A stretch of 22,186 bases of DNA from Firmicutes bacterium UBA2296 (GTDB lineage Bacteria; Bacillota; UBA994), in the NCBI GenBank assembly GCA_002345475.1, contig DDWC01000013.1, forward strand, positions 1 through 22,186, read 5' to 3'. The position numbers and the translations under genes are program-made. Within the stretch, counting starts at the first letter, position 1. Each line of letters opens with the position of its first letter. This document shows positions 14,109 to 21,699 of this stretch, in pieces. The notes under the pieces are model-generated. The model was given only the letters and a program-made list of their open reading frames with translations. It searched no databases and was not told the origin of the DNA.

Positions 14109-17100
14109 TGGACTTCATCCAGCTGGCAGTAAAGAAACCCATTACCACGGTGATGCTGATGCTGGTCATTGTGATTCTGGGTCTGACGTCTCTGTCCAGG
14201 TTGCCCATTGATCTTTTGCCTGCCTTGGAGATTCCCGTGGCGGTGGTGAGTGTTACCTACCCGGGGGTTGGTCCAGAAGAAATGGAAAAACTCATCACGG
14301 CACCCCTGGAAGAAGTGCTGGGGACAGTGTCAAACATAAAGAATGTGTCGTCGCGAACCAGCGAAGGATCTTCGCTGGTAATTGCCGAGTTCAATTTCGG
14401 CACCGATATGAACTTCGCGGCGCTGGAAATGCGCGAAAAGGTGGACATGGTAAGGCGGTTCTTTCCTAGTGAAGTTTCGGCACCTATGGTGATGCGTATT
14501 GATCCCAACGCCCTGCCAATATTGCAGCTTTCGCTTACTGGCAGTCAGGATGTTATGGAGCAACAGGCTTTTGCAGAGGATGTGCTAAAACCTCGCCTTG
14601 AGAGACTGGATGGCGTGGCCTCCGTAAGCGTTACCGGTGGACTGGAACAATATATTACGGTGGATGTGAGGTCTGAACGGCTGGCAGGCTATGGGATAAC
14701 CATCGACTACCTGGCCCAGATTCTCGCTGCCGAGAATCTGAACCTGCCAGCCGGGAGTGCCTGGCAGGGAGAACAGCAGCTGACAGTGCGCACCATTGGC
14801 GAGTTTTCCAGTCTTGAGGAAATGCGGGAACTTCCCATACCTATGGCTACAGGCGGCATAGTGACTTTGGGCGAACTGGCGGAGGTTTCGCTGGCTACCA
14901 GAGAAGTCACTTCTCTGGGGCGCTTGAATGGGCAACGCAGCGTGGGCGTGGCTATACAGAAACAGTCGGGAACCAACACCGTCAGCGCCGCTAATCTGGC
15001 GCGACAGGAAATTGCTGCTATTCAGGCTGAATACCCTGAACTGACCGTACACACAGTTTTTGACCAGTCGCTCTTCATACGTCTCTCAATTAGCAACCTG
15101 GTGGATAAGGCTGTTGTCGGTTCGCTTCTGGCCATGATCATTCTCTTCCTCTTTTTTCGCAGCGTGCCGAGCACATTGGTAATCGGAACATCAATACCCG
15201 TTTCGATTATTGCCACATTTATCCTTATATACTACAACGGTATCACTCTAAATATTATGACACTGGGCGGCTTTGCGCTGGGCGTTGGTATGCTGGTGGA
15301 TAACTCCATAGTGGTGCTCGAAAATATATACAGGTTCATGGAAGATGGTCACAGTCGGGTGGATGCCGCGGTTCTGGGCACCAAAGAGGTTGCCATGTCG
15401 ATTACCGCTTCAACTCTGACTACGGTGGCGGTCTTTTTGCCCATAGTGTTCGTGGAAGGGCTGACGGCAATGCTCTTCAAGGAACTGGCACTGACTACTT
15501 CGATGTCGCTGATGGTCTCCCTCGTGGTATCGTTGACGCTGGTCCCAATGCTGGCCAGCAAGCTGCTTAAGGTTAGAGGCAGCAACCCTCCCGGCGTTAA
15601 CAGTCCGTCAACGGGCCGGGGCGGGAGTGTGGGGGCCAAGTTTGACGCTTTCTTTGCCGGACTGCTGGACTCCTATAAGCGACTGCTGCGGTTTAGCCTG
15701 CAGCGCCGCGCCCTGACGTTGCTGGTTGGTCTTGCGGTGTTTGCTGCAAGCTTGACTTCGCTGTGGAGTCTGGGTTCGGAGTTTATCCCCGCCATGGACG
15801 AAGGCCAGATTTCCATCAACGTATCGATGCCGGCGGGATCATCTCTGGCCGAGACGGATAGTGTCATTGGTGAGATAGAGGAAATGTTGCGGGGAATCTC
15901 TGAAGTGTCGGCGGTGCGGAGTACCGTAGGCGGCAGGGGTGGGCTCGCTTTTGGTATGGACAGAGCCAATCGAGGCAATATCGAAGTGCAACTGGTGGGC
16001 CGGGACGAGCGCCAAAGGTCAACGCCCGAGGTGGCCGATGAGGTGCGCAACTTCACCTCGACCCTGCCCGGCGCAGAAATCAGCGTTGAAGTTTCGTCGA
16101 CGGTGATGATGGGCGGGGGCCTTGGAGGTGCCGCCATCAGCGTGACGCTGAAGGGGCGCGAGGTCGACGTACTGAACGAATGGTCAGAACTTCTGGTAGG
16201 CACCATCCAGTCGGTCGAGGGCACCCGTGAGGTGCGTTCTAACGTGGCTGTGGGGGTGCCAGAGGTACAGATTGTCGTAGACAGGACTCAGGCTTCACAG
16301 TATGGACTCACAGCGGCTCAGGTGGCTCAATCGGTGCGGACAACTTTGTCGGGTAGAGTGGCCACACGCTACAAGCTTGACGGTCGCGAGATAGATGTGG
16401 TGCTGAGGGGCGACCAGCGATTTAGAGACGAGCTGTCTCTGCTATCGACCACTATGATAGCAACACCCGTCGGCATCAGCGTGCCACTGTCACAGATCGC
16501 TTCCATTGGGACTGCGCAGGGGCCCTTCACTATCAACCGGGACGGCCAGGCGCGCACCGTCACCATAAACAGCGAAGTCTTCGGTCGAGATGTGGGTAGC
16601 GTCGCCGCAGACGTGGAGCTGGCCCTATCAAGACTGGAACTGCCGGGCGGCTACAGTTACGAAATGGGCGGACAGAATCAGGAGCTTCAGGACGCCTACA
16701 GTGATCTGACTTTGGCCCTGATATTGGCCGTGGTGCTGGTGTATGTCATATTGGCTGCGCAGTTTGAAGCTTTGTTGCAGCCTTTTACCATCATAACTGC
16801 CGTGCCGCTCTCCTTCTCTGGCGCGGCTCTGGCTCTGTTTTTGACGGGTAGACCGCTAAGCGTTCCTGCCCTGATCGGTGCCATAATTCTGGCGGGCATA
16901 GTGGTAAATGACGCCATAGTGTTGATAGATTACATCGACACTCGACGCGGTATGGGCGAAAGCCGTACCGAAGCAATCGTCAACGCGGGGCCGATAAGGT
17001 TGCGACCTATTGTCATAACCACGCTGACCACAGTGCTGGGACTGGTGCCCATGGCCATGGGATTCGGCGAGGGGGGCGAGGCGCTGGCTCCTCTGGCAAC

Positions 17101-17254
17101 GGCAGTGATTGGAGGGCTGAGTGCAGCCACTTTGCTAACCCTGGTCCTTGTCCCCACGATCTACACATTGTTCGATGATCTGGGCATCTGGATAATGCGA
17201 AGAATTGGCGCACTTGGCAGTGCGTCTGGAGGGGGTGTCAGTAATGGCTTCTAG
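14108..17254 (+). CDS. RND efflux pump, HAE1/SwrC-like
   Basis: A 1048-residue inner pump of the AcrB/SwrC type, full length. The layout is duplicated: TM1 near residues 13-30 (TVMLMLVIVILGL), a porter domain starting YPGVGPEEMEKLITAPLEE, TM2-6 (about 335-490), a cytoplasmic linker, then the second half with TM8-12 (about 865-1035). TM4 reads GMLVDNSIVVLENI with Asp398; the second acidic residue of the AcrB Asp pair is Asn399, as I recall from B. subtilis SwrC-type pumps. TM10 reads AGIVVNDAIVLIDYID. Substrates cannot be read from the sequence; SwrC-like pumps export surfactant-like lipopeptides and amphiphiles. The GTG start (14108) overlaps the previous stop by one base, with GAGGGAG upstream. 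Its end overlaps the TetR gene by 11 bases. Confidence 0.95.
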   Translation: MDFIQLAVKKPITTVMLMLVIVILGLTSLSRLPIDLLPALEIPVAVVSVTYPGVGPEEMEKLITAPLEEVLGTVSNIKNVSSRTSEGSSLVIAEFNFGTDMNFAALEMREKVDMVRRFFPSEVSAPMVMRIDPNALPILQLSLTGSQDVMEQQAFAEDVLKPRLERLDGVASVSVTGGLEQYITVDVRSERLAGYGITIDYLAQILAAENLNLPAGSAWQGEQQLTVRTIGEFSSLEEMRELPIPMATGGIVTLGELAEVSLATREVTSLGRLNGQRSVGVAIQKQSGTNTVSAANLARQEIAAIQAEYPELTVHTVFDQSLFIRLSISNLVDKAVVGSLLAMIILFLFFRSVPSTLVIGTSIPVSIIATFILIYYNGITLNIMTLGGFALGVGMLVDNSIVVLENIYRFMEDGHSRVDAAVLGTKEVAMSITASTLTTVAVFLPIVFVEGLTAMLFKELALTTSMSLMVSLVVSLTLVPMLASKLLKVRGSNPPGVNSPSTGRGGSVGAKFDAFFAGLLDSYKRLLRFSLQRRALTLLVGLAVFAASLTSLWSLGSEFIPAMDEGQISINVSMPAGSSLAETDSVIGEIEEMLRGISEVSAVRSTVGGRGGLAFGMDRANRGNIEVQLVGRDERQRSTPEVADEVRNFTSTLPGAEISVEVSSTVMMGGGLGGAAISVTLKGREVDVLNEWSELLVGTIQSVEGTREVRSNVAVGVPEVQIVVDRTQASQYGLTAAQVAQSVRTTLSGRVATRYKLDGREIDVVLRGDQRFRDELSLLSTTMIATPVGISVPLSQIASIGTAQGPFTINRDGQARTVTINSEVFGRDVGSVAADVELALSRLELPGGYSYEMGGQNQELQDAYSDLTLALILAVVLVYVILAAQFEALLQPFTIITAVPLSFSGAALALFLTGRPLSVPALIGAIILAGIVVNDAIVLIDYIDTRRGMGESRTEAIVNAGPIRLRPIVITTLTTVLGLVPMAMGFGEGGEALAPLATAVIGGLSAATLLTLVLVPTIYTLFDDLGIWIMRRIGALGSASGGGVSNGF

Positions 17255-17843
17255 ACAGGTCCGCCGCACTGAGATAATGGAGGCCGCTATTGAGCTCTTT
17301 GCCAGACAGGGGTTTCACGCTGCGAAGATTGAGGACATTGCGGCCACTGCCGCTATCGGCAAGGGCACAGTATACGAGTACTTCCCCAGCAAGCAGCATC
17401 TCTTTCATGACTCCCTCGATTATCTGCTTTCTCTTTACAACGAGGGCCTGGCGGATGCACTCACCGAGGCGGCCGAACTGGGCGAGGGCTTGCGGTCTTT
17501 TGTGGATTATCAGATGGGGGCGTACGAGCGAAGCGTCTGCCTGGTCCAGTCTCTCACGGCCATCCCTGTGAGCCTGACCCAGGAGCTGAAGCTACTGTGG
17601 GAAAGGCAACAGGCGGAGACGCTCTCGTGTCTCGAGGATTTTCTTACCAGAGTACTTCCGAAGGATGTACCTCTGAGCAGAGCGAGTTATGTTTCGGAGG
17701 CAATTGTCATATATGGCGCTGTAAATCAGTACTGCCTGCAACGGATGCTTTCGGGCAAACTGGACGAAGAGGACCAGAAAGCTTTGCAGTCTCTGGTCAG
17801 AACGATAGAATATGGTGTGAGAAGGGGTGGTGCCAGTGAATAG
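17244..17843 (+). CDS. TetR/AcrR-family transcriptional regulator
   Basis: A 199-residue TetR-type repressor. The N-terminal three-helix DNA-binding domain is typical: RTEIMEAAIELFARQGF (8-24), then IEDIAATAAIGKGTVYEYFP (28-47) with the recognition helix around KGTVYEYF. The rest is a helical ligand-binding and dimer domain. It lies directly after the RND pump, overlapping it by 11 bases, and the operon promoter carries a TetR-type palindrome at 11321-11342, so it most likely represses its own operon until an efflux substrate binds. The ATG at 17244 has GGAGGGGG (17228-17235) at 8 bases; a longer in-frame start at 17205 would only add residues coded inside the pump gene. Confidence 0.92.
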   Translation: MASRQVRRTEIMEAAIELFARQGFHAAKIEDIAATAAIGKGTVYEYFPSKQHLFHDSLDYLLSLYNEGLADALTEAAELGEGLRSFVDYQMGAYERSVCLVQSLTAIPVSLTQELKLLWERQQAETLSCLEDFLTRVLPKDVPLSRASYVSEAIVIYGAVNQYCLQRMLSGKLDEEDQKALQSLVRTIEYGVRRGGASE

Positions 17844-18360
17844 CAGGGAAAGGCGGGCGCACATACTGAGCCTGCTTAAGGGTGCGGATAAGCCTTACAC
17901 GGGGGCTGAACTGAGCGAATTGCTGGGGGTCACCAGGCAGGTAATTGTCTCTGACGTGGCTATACTTCGTGCGGCCGGGGAGCAGATTATTGCCACACCC
18001 CAGGGATACCTTTCCAGCGCGCAAACGGAAGCGGCGGTAGGAAGGCTTACGGTGGTGTCCAGGCACTCCTCTGACGTTGCCGAGATCCGCGACGAGTTGT
18101 ACACCATAGTGGACCTGGGGGGCATGGTGGTGGACGTAACAGTAGAACATCCCCTCTACGGTGAGATCACCGCTGTACTTAACGTTGGATCGCGGTACGA
18201 TGCCGATCGGTTTCTGGAGAAAATGCGGGAAAGCAAGGCAGAACCCTTGCTGGTCCTTACCGAAGGAGTCCATCTGCACACCATACTGGTGAAAGATCCA
18301 CAGTCGGCGGGAAGCATCAGGGAGGCCCTTGAAAAAAAGGGTCTTACCGTACTGCCATGA
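17836..18360 (+). CDS. niaR: NiaR-like transcriptional regulator (HTH plus 3H domain)
   Basis: A 174-residue protein with an N-terminal winged-helix domain (RRAHILSLLK, LSELLGVTRQVIVSDVAILRAAG) and a C-terminal 3H domain, named for its conserved His residues: RHSSD (His77), VEHPLYGEI (His105) and EGVHLHTI (His146, His148). NiaR (YrxA) of Bacillus and Thermotoga senses niacin and represses NAD synthesis or niacin uptake genes; its 3H domain binds a metal. No NAD genes are in the window, so targets would be elsewhere. Candidate starts are GTG at 17827, 17830 and 17836; I prefer 17836 because AAGGGG (17822-17827) is then 8 bases away. It overlaps the TetR gene and its TGA overlaps the next start (ATGA). 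Confidence 0.88.
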   Translation: MNSRERRAHILSLLKGADKPYTGAELSELLGVTRQVIVSDVAILRAAGEQIIATPQGYLSSAQTEAAVGRLTVVSRHSSDVAEIRDELYTIVDLGGMVVDVTVEHPLYGEITAVLNVGSRYDADRFLEKMRESKAEPLLVLTEGVHLHTILVKDPQSAGSIREALEKKGLTVLP

Positions 18361-19076
18361 CGCAGGCCAAACGCCTTTCGACCAGGCTCTCGGCCGTTCT
18401 AGACCTACTAAAGCCATGTCATTGTCTGGCTGACATCGGCAGTGACCACGGGTACCTGATTTGCGAGGCTGTGCTTGCTGGAAAAGCCTCCCGGGGTGTT
18501 GCGGTGGAGCTGAGCCAGGATCCTTATCAGCAGACGGTGCTGGCGGTTGTAGAGGCCTTTCTCATGGACGAGGTCAGTGTCCGCCTGGGTGACGGTCTGG
18601 GGCCGCTTCACATGGGAGAAGCGGACGCCCTTTGCATTGCCGGCATGGGCGGCAAGACAATTGCCGACATTCTCTGCCGCGGAAGAGAGAAGCTTGAGTC
18701 TGTTAAACAGCTGGTTTTGCAGCCAAACGTTGATGCCGGCAAGGTCCGTTCGTGCCTGAAAGAACTGGGTTTTGTTGCTGAAGATGAAACCCTCGTCTCA
18801 GACGGCGGCTTCATTTACCAGATAATATCTGCAGCACCAAAGAAGAATGCTACACCACAAATATTCGCGGATCGCCTTTGTCTCATGTACGGCGAGCATA
18901 ATCTCGCTCGGGGCGGCGCGCTTATGAGGACTCTGGTTGAGAGAGATGTGGCACATCTGGAGTCGGTGGCCGCGCAGTTGCTGCGAGCCAGGGACGGCGC
19001 AGGTGTCGAAAAACGCCATGATGTGTTGTCGCAAATAGCACAACTGAGGTCGTACCTTGCCAAGATGGCCGGCTAG
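18357..19076 (+). CDS. trmK: tRNA (adenine-22-N1)-methyltransferase TrmK
   Basis: The 239-residue enzyme methylates N1 of A22 in bacterial tRNAs using S-adenosylmethionine. It has the class I methyltransferase motif CLADIGSDHGYL (22-33), followed by GVAVELSQDPYQQT, CIAGMGGKTIADIL and the family motif LQPNVDAGKVR. The C-terminal helical segment (about 190-239) matches the TrmK coiled coil. In many Firmicutes trmK is next to sigA; here it is about 16 kb away and coupled to niaR through ATGA, with no strong Shine-Dalgarno of its own. The rnpB promoter lies inside its last codons. Confidence 0.93.
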   Translation: MTQAKRLSTRLSAVLDLLKPCHCLADIGSDHGYLICEAVLAGKASRGVAVELSQDPYQQTVLAVVEAFLMDEVSVRLGDGLGPLHMGEADALCIAGMGGKTIADILCRGREKLESVKQLVLQPNVDAGKVRSCLKELGFVAEDETLVSDGGFIYQIISAAPKKNATPQIFADRLCLMYGEHNLARGGALMRTLVERDVAHLESVAAQLLRARDGAGVEKRHDVLSQIAQLRSYLAKMAG

Positions 19077-19085
19077 TAGTAAAAT
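19057..19085 (+). promoter_or_regulatory. Sigma-A promoter of rnpB
   Basis: TTGCCA (19057-19062, five of six consensus) and TAAAAT (19080-19085, five of six) with a 17-base spacer. The -35 lies within the end of trmK. The predicted transcription start is about 19092, which is the first paired base of RNase P RNA. Confidence 0.8.
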
Positions 19086-19091
19086 TAAGGC

Positions 19092-19458
19092 TCGAGCACG
19101 CTGGGCGGCCGCGGGCGGACTTTGTCCGCGCGAGGAAAGTCCGGGCTCCATAGGGCAGGGTGCTGGCTAACGGCCAGTCAGGGTGACCTGAAGGAAAGTG
19201 CCACAGAAACATACCGCCTACTGACATCTTGGATGTCACGGTAAGGGTGAAATGGTGAGGTAAGAGCTCACCGGCAACCGGGTGACCGGTTGGCCGGGTA
19301 AACCCCACCCGGAGCAAGGCCTAATAGGGGAGAGTCAAGGACTGCCCGTTCATTCTCCCGGGTTGGCCGCTGGAGGTGTGTGGCAACGCACATCCTAGAC
19401 AGATGGTCGCCACGTCAGCTTGCTGACGAACAGAACCCGGCTTACAGGCGTGCTCGAA
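19092..19458 (+). ncRNA. rnpB: RNase P RNA (class A)
   Basis: Catalytic RNA that trims the 5' leader of precursor tRNAs. The ends pair perfectly over ten bases: TCGAGCACGC (19092-19101) with GCGTGCTCGA (19448-19457), forming helix P1. The conserved cores are present in order: GAGGAAAGTCCGGGC from 19132, ACAGAAACATACCGCC near 19203, GGTAAGGGTGAAA near 19240, GGTAAACCCC near 19297, AGATGGTCGCC (19401-19411) and ACAGAACCCGGCTTAC (19430-19445), which closes P4 and P2. Length (about 367 bases) and layout fit the ancestral A type rather than the Bacillus B type. No protein gene should be called on either strand here. Confidence 0.97.
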
Positions 19459-19483
19459 AATACATGTTCTTTGGGACCATGTC

Positions 19484-19530
19484 ACAAGCCCAGCTGCGCG
19501 GATGTGTTCGTGCGGCTGGGTTTTGTGTTT
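19484..19530 (+). terminator. Intrinsic terminator of rnpB
   Basis: AAGCCCAGC (19486-19494) pairs with GCTGGGTTT (19515-19523), with a further inner TGCGCG/CGTGCG pairing, followed by TTTTGTGTTTT. It starts about 25 bases after the end of RNase P RNA. Confidence 0.82.
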
Positions 19531-19621
19531 TGACCAGGAACAATCAGGCCTCAGACAACGTCATGTGATAAGGTGCTGTAAATATAGCTGACCTGAGGTT
19601 CAGTTGCCGGGCTGGATGACG

Positions 19622-19627
19622 TATAAT
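19622..19627 (+). promoter_or_regulatory. Probable -10 element of the ABC exporter operon
   Basis: A perfect TATAAT, 38 bases before the ATG at 19666. The best hexamer at the right distance (TTCAGT, 19599-19604, 17-base spacer) is a weak -35, so the promoter may be weak or activator-dependent. The rest of 19531-19621 holds no gene that I can support. Confidence 0.55.
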
Positions 19628-19665
19628 GAGGGTGTTGTGTGGACGCATTACGTGGGAGTGATTGT

Positions 19666-20391
19666 ATGCTTAAGCTTGAAGGGTTGACCAAGTCCTTCGG
19701 GGATATTGTGGCGGTAGACGGCGTCAGCTTCAGTGTGCAGGAGGGCGAGATTTTTGGCTTGCTTGGCGAAAACGGGGCAGGCAAAACCACTACCTTGAGG
19801 ATGCTGGCGACGATGCTGAAGCCGACTTCGGGTACCGCTAAGCTTGGCAAGTATGACGTGGTAGCTGATCCCGAGCAAGTTCGCGGAAGCATTGGCATCC
19901 TTTTTGGCGGAGAAACGGGTCTCTACGATCGCCTGACTGTCGCCGAAAACATCCGCTATTTCGGCGAACTCAATGACATGCCCTCCGCAGATATAAAGAG
20001 AAGAACTGACCAGCTTTCTGCTGCCTTTGGCATGCAGGACTACATACATAGGCGTGCAGGCAAGCTCTCCAAGGGCATGAAGCAGAAGGCCGCATTTGCC
20101 AGGTCAATCATACACGACCCAGGCATCATGCTTTTTGACGAGCCGACCTCAGGGCTGGATGTGGGAGCCATGCGCGAGGTGCATGCCTTTATTCTGCAGT
20201 GTAAAGCCGAGGGCAAAACCATCGTTCTGTCCAGTCATATTATGAACGAAGTGGAAAAGCTCTGTGACCGCATCGGGATAATACACCAGGGACGGTTGGT
20301 TGACGTGGGTAGTATAGGAGAGTTGCGCGCCAAATACGGCGGTGACTCCCTGGAAGAGATATTCGTGAAGTTGGCGGAGGTAGTGCGATGA
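19666..20391 (+). CDS. natA: ABC transporter ATP-binding protein, NatA-like
   Basis: The 241-residue ATPase subunit. Walker A GENGAGKTT is at 34-42, the signature LSKGMKQK and Walker B IMLFDEPTSGLD follow, and the H-loop is in IVLSSHIMNEVE. The sequence resembles NatA of the Bacillus Na+ exporter NatAB, and its partner has the matching NatB architecture. I chose the ATG at 19666, where MLKLEGLTKSF is the normal family start, over an upstream in-frame GTG at 19639; GGGAG at 19653-19657 serves as a modest ribosome site. Its TGA overlaps the next gene (ATGA), indicating coupled synthesis of the two subunits. Confidence 0.92.
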   Translation: MLKLEGLTKSFGDIVAVDGVSFSVQEGEIFGLLGENGAGKTTTLRMLATMLKPTSGTAKLGKYDVVADPEQVRGSIGILFGGETGLYDRLTVAENIRYFGELNDMPSADIKRRTDQLSAAFGMQDYIHRRAGKLSKGMKQKAAFARSIIHDPGIMLFDEPTSGLDVGAMREVHAFILQCKAEGKTIVLSSHIMNEVEKLCDRIGIIHQGRLVDVGSIGELRAKYGGDSLEEIFVKLAEVVR

Positions 20392-21608
20392 GCTTGCGTC
20401 ATATGTGGATTGTTTTCCGCAAGGAAGCCAGAGATTTGGCCCGTGATCGCCGCACCCTGGTCTCGAGTTTGCTGATACCGCTGATCATGTATCCGGTCCT
20501 TTTCGGCTTGATGAGCATGGGTATGGATAAACTGGACAGAGATATCCAGCAGAACATCACGGTAGCTCTGGCACCTTCATCTGACACGGGCGAAGTCAGG
20601 GATTTCCTGCAGAACAGAGTTTTCCTCGGCCGCGAGAGCATCCGTCTGGTAGAGATCAACGTGGATCCCGTAGAGGCCATAAAAAAAGGCGAGGCGCGTT
20701 TTGTTCTGGAAGTAGCGGCCGACTTTGAAGAGAAGATCGCAACCCACCAGCCTGTAGCCATATCTATACTCTATGACGATTCGGATACAATGGCCGCGGG
20801 AAGCGTCGGCATAGTAAATCAGGCGATTGCGGCTTATGGACAATCTCTGGTGGTGGAGCGGCTAAACGAACTTGGCATCTCCACTGACATCTTGCAGCCC
20901 GTGCGCATAGATTACGCGTCCATACCCGATGACCAGAAGTCGGGTAATCACATGATATTGATGATGCTGCCGATGATGATGACCATCATGATTGCGGTGG
21001 GTGGTATCCCGGCGGCGACAGATCTGGTGGCAGGGGAGAAGGAAAGATCGACTTTTGAACCCTTGCTTACCACCAAGCCTGGGCGCATGTCGCTCCTCTT
21101 TGGCAAATATCTTACGGTAACTCTATTTTCTCTGGTCAGCGTCGTGGCCCAGTTCGCTGGCATGACCATGGGTATTCTGGTCAACCCTGGCTATTTGAGT
21201 ATGAATGGATCGTCGCCAGGGCTGGGGGGGTTCAGTGTTCCCCTCGGGGCACTTGTGCTGGTGATACTTATAACCGTAGCGCTGGGCATGGTCTTTGCGG
21301 GCCTGCAACTGGCCATAAGTACCTATTCAAGGTCCTTCAAAGAAGCACAGACCTATCTGTCATTCCTCATCTTCGTTGCCATGATTCCCGCCTATGCCAC
21401 AATGATGATGCAGCCGCAGGACCTGCAGGCAGTCATGTTCGCCGTGCCGGTGCTCAACGCCATTGCTGCCCTGAAGATGGTGCTGGGTGGCGCAATAAGC
21501 AATACTAATTTGCTTATTGCACTCTTTAGCTCAATGATCTATGTTATCATCACCCTCGTCTTCTCGGCGCGCTTGTTTCGACGCGAAAATGTGCTGTTCC
21601 GCAGCTGA
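20388..21608 (+). CDS. natB: ABC transporter permease, NatB-like (ABC-2 type)
   Basis: The 406-residue membrane subunit. It starts with the typical NatB segment IVFRKEARDLARDRRTL, followed by a first membrane helix (about 25-45), an external domain of about 130 residues (QQNITVALAP, ISILYDDSD), then a cluster of about five or six helices from residue 190 to the end. The cytoplasmic loop motif AGEKERSTFEPLLTTKPGR (about 215-233) is characteristic of NatB/YhaP-type permeases and lies between two helices. Substrate by homology would be Na+ (or another small solute); this is not shown by the sequence. A hairpin terminator follows about 35 bases after the stop. Confidence 0.9.
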   Translation: MSLRHMWIVFRKEARDLARDRRTLVSSLLIPLIMYPVLFGLMSMGMDKLDRDIQQNITVALAPSSDTGEVRDFLQNRVFLGRESIRLVEINVDPVEAIKKGEARFVLEVAADFEEKIATHQPVAISILYDDSDTMAAGSVGIVNQAIAAYGQSLVVERLNELGISTDILQPVRIDYASIPDDQKSGNHMILMMLPMMMTIMIAVGGIPAATDLVAGEKERSTFEPLLTTKPGRMSLLFGKYLTVTLFSLVSVVAQFAGMTMGILVNPGYLSMNGSSPGLGGFSVPLGALVLVILITVALGMVFAGLQLAISTYSRSFKEAQTYLSFLIFVAMIPAYATMMMQPQDLQAVMFAVPVLNAIAALKMVLGGAISNTNLLIALFSSMIYVIITLVFSARLFRRENVLFRS

Positions 21609-21644
21609 TACCAGCAAAGGATACAGGAAACGAAATACAGAGCA

Positions 21645-21688
21645 AAACAGCGGTCGCATCTCCCGTGGAGGGGATGCGACCGCTGTTT
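21645..21688. terminator. Bidirectional hairpin terminator
   Basis: AAACAGCGGTCGCATC (21645-21660) pairs perfectly with GATGCGACCGCTGTTT (21673-21688), a 16-base-pair stem with a 12-base loop. It is located between the natB stop and the stop of the converging gene at 21700. The T-tract is short in both directions. Confidence 0.85.
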
Positions 21689-21699
21689 GCCCAGAGTCT

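Noticed and set aside
18922..19317. Minus-strand frame across the end of trmK and RNase P RNA
   Set aside because: It overlaps the conserved cores of rnpB, whose sequence is constrained as RNA.
19540..19610. Possible operator in front of natA (CTGA...TCAG near 19588-19604)
   Set aside because: The symmetry covers only four bases on each side with a non-symmetric centre, which is easily due to chance.
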